From: Bursaphelenchus xylophilus
Lineage: Eukaryota > Nematoda > Chromadorea > Rhabditida > Aphelenchoididae
Assembly (NCBI GenBank): GCA_904066235.2
Contig: CAJFCV020000006.1
Location: 6,448,001 to 6,512,000 of the forward strand
DNA: 64,000 nucleotides
Direction: 5' to 3'
Shown here: piece by piece, positions 1-11,297 of the stretch
How positions within the stretch are numbered: the first letter of the stretch is position 1
How the letters are laid out: every line of letters begins with the position of its first letter
Translations under genes and position numbers: made by a program
Notes under the pieces: model-generated
The model's database searches: none
What the model saw: only the letters and a program-made list of their open reading frames with translations
What the model was told of the DNA's origin: nothing

Positions 1-550
1 TTCGACATTCGCTTCTTGAGGGATTTCATTTTGAGCGATGATCATAAAGGCCTTCTTTATATGCTCTTCGATTTCCCATGCTCGATCCTTCCTCATTTCC
101 ATATTGGCCCCCAAAGTAACCACAATACAATTCTCTCCGGTATCATTGACGGTCACAGCTCCAGTTCCTGTAGCAATTCCTTCGGATTTAGTGAAGAGAT
201 CTGTCCGAACTCCAACTTTCTTCAGTCCCTCGATGTTGGCTTCGCCGAAGATGTCATCGCCCACCTGTTAAAAGAGATGACCAACCTAAAACCACTCACA
301 TTCCCCACCATGGCCACCTTTCCGCCCAGTTTGGCAATAATAAAAGCTTGATTGGCCCCCTTTCCTCCATTAAAAAGTTCAAATTTCTTTCCTCTGATCG
401 CTTCACCCGGCTTTGGGTATCTTTCGACGAAACTGAAATAATATTCACTTTATTTATAACCACATAATGTAATTTCAAAAAGGATCGAACAACTCACCTG
501 ACCAGATCCTGGACGACACTCCCGAAGACGATTATCTCCTTATCTGACAT
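1..550 (-). CDS. Ribokinase, 5' part (gene runs off the left edge)
   Basis: Sugar kinase of the PfkB family that phosphorylates D-ribose to ribose-5-phosphate in the cytosol. Exons read from right to left are 550-498, 432-300 and 264-1, joined in phase. The first ATG follows a short A/T-rich leader. Seen in the translation: an N-terminal strand (IIVFGSVVQDLV), the substrate-binding motif FNGGKGANQA near residue 45, GDDIFG, and TGTGAVTVNDTGENCIVV, all in the order of eukaryotic ribokinases. The second intron is only 35 nt. The ATP-binding C-terminal half lies outside the window, so its catalytic Asp cannot be checked. The family call is strong; activity is inferred from homology. Confidence 0.9.
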
Positions 551-1140
551 CCTGAATCAATATCCTTTAACCCTAAAAAATTTAAATTAAACTTAAAGAA
601 TGTAATAAAACTTTATCACAGGCAACCCGATCTTATTTTAGCGATGGGAAAAGGTCTTTTGATGGGAAGATGGGGTTCTTATCGACGAATGATCCGCCTT
701 TCTTTTATTTTACTATATTTGGACCTCCATCCATCAAATTCAGTCACCCAGATTTTTGTATTTCAACCGTTTTGTAGGACACAGCATGTGGATGTGCAAA
801 AAATATAGCAACACACCAGGGTCACCCATGGACAGGTCACCCTGAGGATAGGTCACACTTGCACAACCTTGAGCACTTAATTGCAACTTTACACTACTAT
901 TTAAGGAGAGTGTAAAGATAAAAAAAACGTCATGACTTTAGAAATGGGCATCTTCCATTACCTACAAGCCCATTTTTTATGAAAAACTTTAACAAAATTA
1001 GTACTTTCTTTACTTCACTACTTAAGAAAAAAGTTAAGATCACAAAAAATGAACAAAAAAGAAATCTGCATCACCTACCTATAAAAAAAATATCAGCTGA
1101 AAAAATGCAAAAAGGTAACAACTTTACTATATATCTTTAA
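551..1140. other. Upstream region of the ribokinase gene, no gene seen
   Basis: A/T-rich sequence without a credible exon. A small cluster of GGTCACCC/GGTCAC words lies at about 822-854 (three copies in both orientations), and similar words recur at about 1695-1720. The rest shows no clear structure. Confidence 0.5.
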
Positions 1141-1345
1141 AGAAACGTCAAAGAAAGTCTGAGGCTATGACTTCCGACGGAGGTGGCGCAAAGAATTCGT
1201 TTTTGGAATATGTATTTCTAACCGAAATTAACTTTTGTTTATGAAATAACAAGATTTTAAAGTGCAAACCGAGGTCGCTACCACCTCTTCAAGTAGGGCC
1301 CTTTTACCCCGAAAACCAGTATTTTTCGGTTGAAAATGATCGAAA
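1141..1345 (+). repeat. Solo end of the MITE family seen complete at 61625-62136
   Basis: About 180 bp here (AAACGTCAAAGAAAGTCTGA through TTTTTCGGTTGAAAATGATC) match, with point differences, the left terminal repeat of the MITE in the last intron of the UTP25 gene. The extreme CAGGGTCTTTCAAG end is not conserved and no inverted partner follows, so this is an old, truncated copy. Confidence 0.75.
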
Positions 1346-1499
1346 ATGTCGAGGGGATGGGGGGTTCAGTCAGAGGGGTTCGATCTTGGGGGGTTCAGTC
1401 TCCTAACGAATTTTTACATATTCTGAATCAGAAAAGTTTTGCGAATTTTTTGATGTATGTCTTGACCTGTAACTCCATACCCCATAGCTATGGCCATAG

Positions 1500-1670
1500 A
1501 AGTACTTTCCTTGTGAGACAGAAACGGCCTGGGGACAAAACTGGTCGGGGACAAAGAAAATAAAAAAAAGTGGGGACAAAACCGGTCTGGGGATAGAACG
1601 GCCTAAAAAAAGTGGGGGACAAAAACCCCCGGGGGTAAAAATTGGGGTGGGGACAAGACCGTCCATTACG
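1500..1670 (+). repeat. Degenerate tandem repeat of GGGGACAAAA units
   Basis: At least five irregular repeats of the type GGGGACAAAACYGGTC, interrupted by A-runs. The open frames across this stretch are by-products of the repeat and have no coding character. Confidence 0.6.
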
Positions 1671-2573
1671 CGGGCGGGCTCAACCCTTTTCCGCTGGGTG
1701 ACCTATTCTCGGGGTCACCCTTTATGACAAGTAAATAAAAGTTCCAAATTTTTTAACTTGCTTTCTAATTGTAAGTATGTAAAAGAATTTACAGAAAAAA
1801 GAAAAGGAATAAATACCCTCGAAAAACTGGAGGGAAAACGTGGCCGCTCTTTTTTCCCTTATGTTCTCACTAACGGAACAAAATTTTTCCCATTTTGTCG
1901 TGGGGAACTCAACGCTCCCCTTCTCTCCGCGGAAACCACCGATTTTCCTAAAATTTAGATTTTTCTGAATCTCGAACTCGAGAATGTTTGCTGGATTCGC
2001 TACCAATTTCAAAAAGTAGCGGAAACCTCAAATTGCAACCGCCGAAAAAGGCGTCGGAAGCAAATCGGCCATTTTGCGACGGCGCAAAATTGGGAGGTAG
2101 CAAATCGGCCATTTTGCGACGGCGCAAAATTGGGAGGTAGCAAATCCATGGATTTGCGACGTCCCAAAATAAGCCCCGCCCCCTCAGTTTTTCAGCCATC
2201 ACGTTTTGGCTTTTTTTACGAAAAAACACCGTTTAGGGTGAAAAATTTAGCTTATAAATCGTACATTTACGATACTGTGAAAGAAAAGAGGTCCCTCGAC
2301 TCGTTAAAACATTTATTGTAAAATGACGTACATTTTATGGAGAATATATTTTATTTTTTCCACAAGTTTGTCCAAATATGGCCGGAGAGTCAATGGATGG
2401 GGCTGAAGAACATTTGTTTTTCCACAATATTATTGTCCAGATATGGCCCAAGAGTCAATGACTGGGGTTGCAGAACATGGCCAGATATGGATCTTCCTGG
2501 AAATCAAAAGCAATATAACATTTCCTTCTCATTTTTAGAAAAAAAGACCTTCATACTTACCTCATAGTGCATG

Positions 2574-2925
2574 TGTCTTCCGAGCATCGAAATGGAGATA
2601 GTCTTGTACAGAAATACGGCCGACGGGAGTGAAATTGATTCCAGGTAACAATTTCAATCTCTAAATTACCTAAAAACAAGGTAATAATACTTAAATCAAA
2701 TCTTACTTCCTTTGGCAACTACCACACGACTTTTCCTTTGTCCGATTTCAATGTTTCTGCCTCCTGAAAAAGATTTATTAGACTCTTGCCATGAATAATG
2801 TAGAAAAAATTAGAAATTTCGTCCAAAATCAAAAAAATAATAAAAAAACAGCTTACCATGGAGTCAAAAAGCATTGTTTGCCCGCCAATTTCGTCCCCGA
2901 TGTTTATGGTGATCACCTTGAGCTG
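2574..2925 (-). pseudogene. Possible gene fragment, unassigned
   Basis: Three short blocks with good splice sites on the minus strand: about 2920-2857 (TINIGDEIGGQTMLFDSM, then gtaag), 2763-2707 (EAETLKSDKGKVVW then stop, flanked by ttttcag and gtaag) and about 2669-2574. The second block reaches a stop when joined in phase, and the third only reads on in another frame. It looks like a decayed or captured gene piece inside the inverted repeats. I do not recognise the protein. It could also be noise with lucky splice signals. Confidence 0.25.
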
Positions 2926-3632
2926 GTTTGTCTTCTAATTCAGCTTCTCTGCATCTATTTGGCCAATTTCAACAAAAGGAAACAAAAAAAGGAAAAAGAA
3001 TTTGCGAATGTTTTCGCGGCCCGTGAAAACGAAATGCCACGCAGGCCGAGAACGGATTTTAGGTCCAATTTTCGTGGGATTTCTGTTCATTCGATCCGAA
3101 TTGAAGGCAACCGAGGGCCGAATTCCTGGTTGGACAATTACGTAAGCTTTATTCTAGGTATGTTATTGCTTTAGTTGAATAACAAATATTTCCTCGGTCT
3201 TATCAAAAGAGTCTGCCGTCTTTTGGAACCTTTTGAAAGAGCTGTTGAAACCGATTGCTCCGAAGGCCGAATTTCAATGTTTGGACGTAGTTTATGTAAG
3301 CCTTGCTCTTTGTTATTATTTTTTTGTAATAACGACAAGGATCAGGATGTTTTGGTTTTATCAATAAGATATGGTCCGAGCGGGATGTGTCAAATTGGAG
3401 ACGTGTCTTGGTCAAACTTGAAAAGAATGGAGTGTGGGAAGATCGATGCATCGACGAGTCGTTTGGAAAAGTCGTTGAAGGCAGAATGGGTCTACATCGT
3501 GGGTCTACAAGATAGTAAGAAACATTTGGGGCTTCGGTAGTTGAGCCCCCCACGAAAGGTAGTTCAAACCCCCACTGTTTTGCCCGTTTCACACCCCACA
3601 TAATGAACAAATTAGAATAATACAAAAAATGT

Positions 3633-3785
3633 AAGCGGGGGTTTGATCTACTACGTTGGGGGTTTGATCTAAAACGTAGGGGGCTTGAACTAAAACGTAG
3701 GGGGCTTTTTCTAAGACGTAGGGGGCTTGATCTAAAACGTAGGGGGCTTCATCTAAAACGTAGGGGGCTTGTGCTGGACCATACA
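3633..3785 (-). repeat. 21-nt minisatellite, about 7 copies
   Basis: Unit GTAGGGGGCTTGATCTAAAAC, repeated about seven times with single-base changes. Because the period is a multiple of three, the minus strand gives a spurious 7-residue repeat (APYVLDQ). Related G-rich words continue at about 3825-3880. No start, splice site or domain suggests it is translated. Confidence 0.8.
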
Positions 3786-4976
3786 ACTTGGATTAATTCT
3801 TTGAAATAAATTTTGGGGTTCAGAATGGACGAGGGGGGTTGTACTGGGTCATGGGGGGGCTGAACTGGACTGGGGGGTTGTACTACCTTAGCCCCAAACA
3901 TTTTTATTTTATTTTGTTGCTTTAGGAGAAGAATGGCTGTCCCCATCAAACGCCGCGGCTACATCTGTCTTAGCCGTTCAACCCCGCACAGCAGGTCCCA
4001 GGAACTCCCCAGCAGATCCAGGACCTCCCCGGCAGCTTAGCAAGAATTATTTTATACCGATTTAAACGTAAAATATCTCTGTTTCCTCTCTTACGCCTTG
4101 TTATTTTTTGGATTATTTGTTTTAATAAATTGTTATTGTCAAGAAAAATGTATGGGAGTTGTGAATAGTGCTATATGCACTCGAAATATATTCAAAACGG
4201 CAGACCGGAGCGCTAGAAAAAAAAATTTCCGCCGGAGTGGGCGGGGTCAATTTGGGAGGTCGCAAATCCACGGATTTGCTACCTCCCAATTCCGCGCCGT
4301 CGCAAAAACGCCGTTTTGCTACCTTCTCTCTCGCGGAGGAAGCGAAAACGCCGATTCGCGGCCGATTTTTTTCGGAGGCCGCGAAAAGAAGGATTCGCTA
4401 CCGAGACCACGTCGCAAATAGATCATTGCGCTACTTTTTGAAATTGGTAGCGAATCCAGCAAACATTCTCGAGCTCGAGAAAAAATTCTTATTCCTTCGC
4501 TCTTACTTGGACAATTTTTGGAATGACTTTCAAGTGACTTTCTCGGACTTGGGACATTTTCTCCACATTGGCTGGGAACGTTGAGGCTTGGAGCCCTTCC
4601 CGATTGAAATTAAACCATGTTCACGATCTACAAATGGAGCTGTTCGTGATTCTCAAAGTCCCTGCAAGCTTTTGTTCCAAGAGGAGGTGGGCATTTCGAA
4701 TTCAGATAGAAATGTTAATAGCAAATTGTAGAATAAAATTGTTTTGACAACAATATTTTATGGTTCATGGGATGAAACGAAGAAAATTTCACCCTAAAAC
4801 TAGAAAAATTTTTCTTCTGGTCATTTTTGAAAAAACGGCTGAGTATTCGAAATCACTTCAAAAATTTTCTGACATAATTTTTAGCGGTTCGGCTCGAAAC
4901 TGATTCTTCAAGGCATATAAAGGTCAATTCAGAATATTTTTTATTCAAATTCAATCGGTTGAAAATGGCGGCGCTA

Positions 4977-5436
4977 CGACATTTCGGCTCAGGGACAACT
5001 CGGGTCGCGACAACTCGGGTCAACGACACTTCGGGTCAACGACACCTCGGGTCAACGACATTTCGGGTCAACGATGCCGTTTAATATTTTCGCTTCGGGA
5101 CTGGGAAAAAAGAATTTTTTTTTGGTGAATTCGGAAAATCTTTGAAATGTTTTCGCTTCGGGACTTGGAAAAAAGAATTTTTTGAAGAATTTGAACAAAG
5201 TTTTTAAATCTTTTCTTTCCCCAGCCCCGAAGCGAAAACATTTCAAAAGTTTGTTCAAACTCTCCAAAAAATTCTTTTTTCCAAGTCCCGAAGCGAAAAC
5301 ATTTCAAAAATTTCTCAAATTCACCAAAAAATTCTTTTTTCCCAGTCCCGAAGCGAAAATATTGAACGGCATCGTTGACCCGAGGTGTCGTTGACCCGAG
5401 TTGTCGCGACCCGAGTTGTCCCTGACCCGAAATGTC
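4977..5436. repeat. 460 bp palindrome built from two repeat types
   Basis: The outer arms (4977-5090 and about 5330-5436) are reverse complements made of repeated ACTCGGGTC/ACGACA words. The inner arms are repeats of TTTTCGCTTCGGGACTKGG in both orientations, each followed by an A-rich AAAAAAGAATTTTTT run. Sequence beyond the right arm, up to about 5559, resembles the end of the MITE at 54498-54822 (CCTCCGCGGAGAAATTCAAG), so the palindrome is probably the core of a related element. Confidence 0.75.
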
Positions 5437-5987
5437 GGGACGCGAAAATGGCGGGTCTCGGCTCCATAACAATTTTTGAATTTTAGAAAAATCGACGGAG
5501 CCTCCGCGGAGAAATTCAAGGAAGAAAGTTGTTAGTTTCAAGTAACCCACCCTTTATAGTGCCAAGTCTTTAAAACGTGTTTTTGAGGAGTACTAGTCAC
5601 CAAAACAACACGATTGACGCCTAAAGGCCAAATATTCACCTCCTACTGTATAGTGTCACGTAGTACTATATAGTACCGTAAAGAGAAAAAATGAACGTGA
5701 TTTTTGAAATCAGCACCTTCGAAAACCTTGCCTTCAAAAAAATTCAAAAAACAACTGCTTTACAGTACTGCATTTAAGAAACAAGGAACAATCACCGAGA
5801 TGGCTGGGACCCTTTTTACTCCACGATTTCAACAAAAAAGTCGAAAATTTTCCAAGTCCGAGAAAGCCAATTCAAAAATCATTCCAAATATTACTTCAAA
5901 TTAGGTAAATCATTAAAATTATTCCCACCGTTTTAACAATAAGCAGTCGGGATTTTATTTAGTGTTACCGAAACGTCCGGTCGGATC

Positions 5988-7567
5988 ATGTTTGGATTTC
6001 CTTTTCGTGTAACGAAATTTTATTTTTTGATTGATCGACTGTATTTTTTAACTTCAGAAGGCCCTCCAAATCCGCTACGTTTCTCTGTTCAAAAACTTCC
6101 GGGACTTGCCAGTTTACGAGCAATTTCGTATCCAAGAGAAGCGAGATGTTACAGTACACGAATTCAGAAGTCACATTCTCAAGGTGGTCCTTCAAGAGAT
6201 TGTGCCCGCAGGGGAAAAGGGATTCAAGTCTGAGATCTCCAGACCCAGATCCATGGGGGAAAGTTATTGTCGTCTCAGAATTCCCTTGGACGAACGGGGA
6301 TATCAACTACGGTATCTGAGTTCAAATCGTGCTGGGATCAGATTGGGAAGACTCATTGAGGTAAATTATCTAGTTGTCTTTATTGAAGATACGAATAATT
6401 TACTTATCGACTGGTTTAATACGAATCTGATTAAAGGATCTGGACATGTTCTCAGTTTGGCTGTCGTATCTTCATTCTCAGGGCCGCGAGAACTGGGGAA
6501 AGCATACCGTGAACCCCTGTATGTTTGTGACTGCCTGTTGTGATCAAGTGAACATTGCCATGTAAGCCTAATGTAATGCAATCATAGTGTTTTAGGCAAG
6601 ATATCTCCCCGAATACTGATCTTTTTCTCGAAGGCCATGTTAGTTGGGCTGGTGGCTCTTCGGTGGAGACGACGATGAGAGTCGTTCAAGATGACAAGGA
6701 ACTTCTCGACACAAAATTCATAATGGTTAACATGAATCCCCCCAATCTCGACAAGAAATTACCTGTCCCTCAATTACTTCATAATGGACCGGTTGAGGAT
6801 GAATTATTCAAAAAAGGCGAAGAAAACAACAAGCGACGACGAAGTCAGGTGTGTCATTCCCTATAATCACAAATGTCCCCTCTCTCTGCGTCAGTAATAG
6901 GTGTTTAATTAGAATATTCAATTTGAATCAAAAGGTTGCTTTCAGAAAGAATTGTCCTTTCTCAAAAGACCACCAAATCAGGAGCAGATCCAGGAATTAC
7001 ACGAAATTTACATGAAACAATTCGGGAAAGATCTCTCCTATCTCAACAAGAGGATCCCCGAAGGTGCATGCTGGATGCAGGACACTTCTCGTCGGACCAC
7101 CATCAATTGCTTCCCGGAGGATCAGAATTTCTACGGAAAGATGTTTGGAGGATTTCTGATGCGTGAGGCCTTCGAATTGGCGGCCATAAATTCGAAACTT
7201 TTCGCCCGAACTCGGACTGAGTGCATTGCAATGGATGATCTTATGTTCACGGAACCCGTAGAGATCGGGGATGTCCTCGAATTGTGGGCTCGGGTCACTT
7301 ATACTCAAGATCAATTTATCCAGGTACCCTTTCCCGGTCTGACAACAAATGAAATCATTTCAGATTCGCGTCTTCGCTCGCAGAATCAGTGTGGATCCGG
7401 AGACCAGAACCAAACGTTACAGGACTTCCAACACTTTCCATTTTTCTTTTGTCACCCTGGATGGCTCTAAAGTCAGAACTGTGGTTCCCAAGGAGTACTC
7501 TGAGGGATTACTGTATCTGATTGGAAAGAAACATCTTTTGGAATGTCGTTCCCGCACTGGTCTTTAG
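5988..7567 (+). CDS. Mitochondrial acyl-CoA thioesterase, ACOT9 type
   Basis: Hydrolyses acyl-CoA to free acid and CoA, in mitochondria in the known family. Exons 5988-6008, 6058-6360, 6437-6561, 6596-6848, 6946-7323 and 7364-7567 join in phase to 427 residues, close to ACOT9 (about 440). Two hotdog folds are expected. Seen: DISPNTDLFLEGHVSWAGGS with SSVETTMRV in the first half, and the second-half signature MFGGFLMREAFELAAINSKL with IGDVLELWARV. The tiny first exon gives MFGFPFR; joined to KALQIRYVSLFKNFR it makes a basic, amphipathic start suited to mitochondrial import. That exon is the weakest part (donor gtaacg). The stop lies 25 bp from the end of the convergent peptide gene. Confidence 0.93.
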
Positions 7568-7592
7568 ATTTACTGAGTAAAAACAGAGAATT

Positions 7593-7952
7593 TCAGTAGC
7601 CGAAGATAACGTACGATCCATCTGGGAGTTGGCCGATCATGGGTCCGGGGTCCGAGGAAAACTTTTTGCTCTTGACGCCACTGGCTTTGGGGATGTACTG
7701 GTAAAGCCCGTAGATGCTCTTCTTTTCCTAAAAAACGACTTTTCATTTCATCCTTGGCTTACCATTTCTGGGAGAGAATCGATTGGAGCACAATGCACCA
7801 TTATCACTGCAGCCATAAACAAGGCTGCAAATTGAAAATATATATAAAAAAATTCAAATAGCAGAGTTTGAGTTATATAACTCGCGATTTTTATCCATAA
7901 ATTTCCTAAAATACGAATACTTACCAAACAGAAGAGCGAGAGAACGGCTCAT
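7593..7952 (-). CDS. Small secreted protein or peptide precursor, 74 aa
   Basis: Exons 7952-7925, 7824-7763 and 7727-7593 join in phase. Residues 1-21 (MSRSLALLFALFMAAVIMVHC) form a clean signal peptide. The secreted part is about 50 residues, lacks Cys and has Lys-rich sites (MEKKS and VKSKKFSS) that could be dibasic cleavage sites, followed by a Gly-rich C-terminus (GQLPDGSYVIFGY). It does not end in an amidation Gly before a dibasic site. Good donors and acceptors flank all exons, and a TATA-like TTTTTTATACT lies about 50 bp upstream of the ATG. I recognise no family. A neuropeptide-like or other short secreted product are both possible. Confidence 0.72.
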
Positions 7953-8593
7953 TGTGTATTTAGTGGTATAAAGACAACTTGCCGACCTCCTAAATTCTTT
8001 TTTATACTCAAAGTATAGTAGTGCCGTCAGTCTCCGCCCCTTTTCGGTGAAATGCCCTCAAGAAAACAAGAACCGCCATCAGAATTGGCCGTGCATCTTC
8101 AGCAATCCGTCAATCAGCCACCCGCACCCTCGCACAGTGCCTTGATGACGTTGTCCGCGATCTCTTGGGAATATTTATTATTTTCGAGTGTTAATGAATT
8201 TCCTGGTTCAAATTATGGTTCTTGTGTTGTGTTGAGTATTAAGCGGAACATTGTAAGCTTAGAAGGCATGTTCTGAAATACATTTATGCAAGCGTATGTT
8301 TGCGTTTTGAAACAGACTTGTCAATTAGCTCGTCAGACGTCATCCCATCCCCTTCTTGGCCATTCCTCGGCCAAAAGTCCTCTAACGTCCAAAACAATTA
8401 ATTTCTGCGCTTCAAGAAAATTCTCAGACTTATTAGCCACAATTCCCGACCATCATAGAGCAACAACATACTGATTGTTAATCCGGATAAATTTGCTCAT
8501 TACAAAGGTTATAACTTCAGGGCGCACTTCGCGCCTACAAATATTTTTTTACTTCGAAAGAAAATTTATCCAATTGGCCAAGAGGAGACGAAT
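7953..8593. other. Divergent promoter region between the peptide gene and SURF1
   Basis: Holds the TATA-like box of the minus-strand peptide gene (about 8010-8023). Open frames here lack splice sites and family resemblance. No repeat was recognised. Confidence 0.5.
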
Positions 8594-9699
8594 ATGAAAA
8601 TGCAATGCTCAGTTTGGGTCTGGGGTAGGAACACATGTATTCCGTGCTTTAGAAAGTACAGCAGCAATGTAACAAGCAGAGGAACAAACATTATTAAGGT
8701 ATGATATAATTAATTTATTATTATCTTTCAGTTGAATGAAAAGTCGGCGAAGAAAGATGAGAAAATAGCGAAGAAATTAAAACCCTCCTCGCTGGGTTTA
8801 CTGGCTATTCCAGTTGCCGCATTTGGACTGGGAGTCTGGCAAACAAAAAGATTAAAGTGGAAGGAAGGTCTGATTGCTCATTTGAAAGATCAGGTTCTCC
8901 AAGAGGCCATTCCATTCCCTTCCAGGTTTGTCACTCACCTTCAGGTTTAAAAATTTTTTTTGTTTGGGTATTTATATTTGATACCTTCCAGGATGGAAGA
9001 CGTCACACATCTGGAATATCGTCGAGTTAAAATACGAGGACGGTTTTTATATGACAAGGAATTTGTCATTGCTCCACGAGGTAGATTCGATGAGGGTTTC
9101 AAGGATCAAGGACAAGGTTTAATAGGAAATAGCCAGTCGTCTTCACATGGCGGTCATTTCATTACTCCTTTTCTGATAGAAGGAACAAAGTAGGTAGCTT
9201 TTTTATGATAATTACCTGTTTAGTCAGATAATAATGGTAAACCGAGGATGGCTGCCAACTGAGAAGTTCAATTACGAGAAATCAAAAAAGAGGAATTATA
9301 AAATCGTGGAAATAGAGGCGATTGTTAGGAAAACGGAAAAGGTAAGGATAACATGAAAATTTTATTCTGCTGTTCTATCCTTTAGCGCCCGCAATTTGTG
9401 AGCCAAAATCAACCAGAGAGGAATATGTGGTTCTACAAAGATCTCGACCAGATGGGGAAACATTGTGGCGCATTACCAGTTCTTGTAGACCTTGTTTATG
9501 GTAAGTGTTTAGGATATAGCGAAGTATAAAAACGAAAAAACCTAGTGATATCTTTCATTTAGACCCACGAAAAGTGGATGAGCCGATTGGGGGGCAAACC
9601 AATATAAATTTGCGAAACGATCATCTTTCCTATCTAATTACATGGTACTCCTTATCTGGCATAACATTGTTCATGTGGTACTCCAAATTTTTGCGCTGA
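8594..9699 (+). CDS. SURF1: SURF1, cytochrome c oxidase assembly factor
   Basis: Inner-mitochondrial-membrane factor needed for early assembly of complex IV. Exons 8594-8698, 8732-8925, 8992-9189, 9224-9341, 9386-9500 and 9563-9699 join in phase to 288 residues, the usual length. Seen: a basic N-terminus (presequence), first membrane helix [20 protein letters not shown] with the conserved G-WQ-RL-WK signature, [41 protein letters not shown] and a second membrane helix at the very end. Start chosen at the first of two in-frame ATGs (8594, 8600). An AATAAA lies just behind the stop. The next gene runs towards it and ends 64 bp away. Confidence 0.95.
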
Positions 9700-9763
9700 G
9701 TTGCAATAAAATAGGTTATTGTTACTTGTTATGGAATAAAAACAGCTTGTATGACGATTTTAT

Positions 9764-10422
9764 TTATATCAACTGTTTTAAAATGACGTCTTTCATGTCA
9801 TTGAGTTCATTCTTCCCCAGCAGCAGCGATTCGTTGTCCTAAAACAAGATAAGTTTTGAAAAAAGTGGTAGCGAACCTCTTCTGTAAGACGGTTAGTCTC
9901 TTGAAGATTTTTCTCAACCTCCGTTAACTGTTGTTGCATAGTCTGTATGTCAGCTGAATTGGACTTCATTTTAGGCAGAGAAGGCTGTGTTTCAGCTCCT
10001 TGGGCCAACTAAACGAAACTAAATCATTAACAAACCCACTTACAAGTTTCTGTAATTCCTGTCGAAGGGTAGTAAAGACTTTAATGTTTGCTACTTCTTT
10101 GATTCGATCTACATCAGCTCGGTAGTCATAAAAAGAATTCACCATCAAATTTCCATTTTCGACCGTCTCTCGGAGACTTTTCTCTACTACAACCGAAGTT
10201 TCAACGTTTAATTTAACTTACGCTCTTGTCGTTGGTCCATGTGGTCCGAAATACCCCACCAATTTCTGGGTAGATTCTGCGAAAAATGTACGGTTTGCTC
10301 ACATAGAACAAAAAACGCCCGAGCCCTTCGCAGTTCGCGCCCGAACCGTGAGAGGTTCCGGAATTATACAAGGTGGGCCGTGAATCAGACAAGCTTATTA
10401 AATCGTCTTCATCAACGTTCAT
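9764..10422 (-). CDS. Small coiled-coil protein, unassigned
   Basis: Exons 10422-10222, 10181-10044, 10008-9877 and 9838-9764 join in phase to 181 residues. The N-terminus is acidic (MNVDEDDLISLSDS). The second half is helical and likely coiled-coil: DYRADVDRIKEVANIKVFTT, then MQQQLTEVEKNLQETNRLTE, then NESLLLGKNELNDMKDVILK. There is no signal or membrane segment. Size and helix pattern recall small subunits of BLOC/BORC or kinetochore complexes, but I cannot match one. One donor (gttcgc) is non-standard and one acceptor (tagtagag) is uncertain, so exon edges there may shift. Confidence 0.6.
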
Positions 10423-11297
10423 CGGTTCTTGTCTGAACTCAACTCGTATTGTAATGACTGTTACAAAATATTCATTTTATAACGAAAAGTAATTATCCCG
10501 ATTTTTCTCATCTATTCAGTATTCGAAATTTTTTAAGCACAGGTGGACTGATACGGAAAGGTTGTCGCCCGCTGAAAAGGGTTTGGCCTTAGCCCACGTA
10601 ATGTAAGAAGTTTACCTGTATGGTTTATCCTGCTTTTATTTTTTGTTACTATGTTGTGAGTAGGCTATATATAAAATTTGGTCCGAATTGGTACGCTTTG
10701 GACCGAGTTAGAAGGTGGGTCAAAACCTTTTACGCGGAGGATATATAAACTAAGCGTATCAATCAGAATCCTCGGTGACGCCTAGAATGCTTTGCAGGAC
10801 GAATAACCCAGTTATTAAGCCGAAAGCTTTGATCGTATAAAATGGTTTTCGCAACAAACAAAAAAAAGTTTTTCTGGCGTTTTTTTGTCGTTTTGTGCAA
10901 GCCGTGTAGATTTTTCCAAAAATTATCTCAAACAAAAAATTTGGCGGGAATGTTTTCGTTGCAAGAACCAACAAATGGACTAATCTGGTACCAAATGTCG
11001 CTGTTTTTAATTTTTTTATCAAAGAATAATTGTTCTGCAGAATTCTGCAGTAAAAAAGTCAGTTCGTTGACGTACTTCGTTTAATAACCATTGGGCCGTG
11101 GCGTGCTCCTTTGATGTTTCCTTGTTCGGAAACATCAATTTTCTCTCAATTTCCGGTAAATAAATAAAAATCGATTCTACAGTAATCCTGAACCGGACCC
11201 AGTTCTCAAAATGTGGTTTAATATTAATTATACGTAATACTAAACGCGGTGGGATCTTTTTCACCGCGTTCTCCATGCGGCCGTTATGTTATACTTA
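10423..11297. other. Intergenic, no supported gene
   Basis: Two overlapping minus-strand open frames (11276-11019 and 11022-10759) have mixed composition and no recognised domain. They could be exons of an unknown gene, but no convincing splice pair joins them. Otherwise A/T-rich sequence. Confidence 0.4.

Larger units (their letters stand above)
1938..4480. mobile_element. 2.5 kb element with long, diverged terminal inverted repeats
   Basis: The stretch at about 1975-2185 recurs inverted at about 4236-4475. The outer ends share TCGAGAATGTTTGCTGGATT followed by CGCTACCAATTTCAAAAAGT. Further in, both arms carry blocks of the type GGGAGGTAGCAAATCC(A/G)TGG ATTTGCGACG. The left arm also holds a 40-bp direct duplication (2062-2142). 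The outer left flank contains CGATTTTCCTAAAATTTAGA, which also occurs in the MITE at 54498-54822. No transposase is readable inside. The interior holds a possible gene fragment (2574-2925) and a minisatellite (3633-3785). Cut-and-paste origin is inferred from the inverted ends; target duplications were not identified. Confidence 0.6.

Noticed and set aside
3589..3786. APYVLDQ-repeat protein
   Set aside because: Product of a 21-nt minisatellite; no start context, splice sites or flanking coding sequence.
8052..8474. Open frames upstream of SURF1
   Set aside because: Different frames have similar length, no acceptor joins them to SURF1 exon 1, and no family likeness.
10759..11276. Two overlapping minus-strand frames of 85 and 87 codons
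   Set aside because: No splice sites to join them, no domain and A/T-driven composition; kept only as a remark in the intergenic entry.
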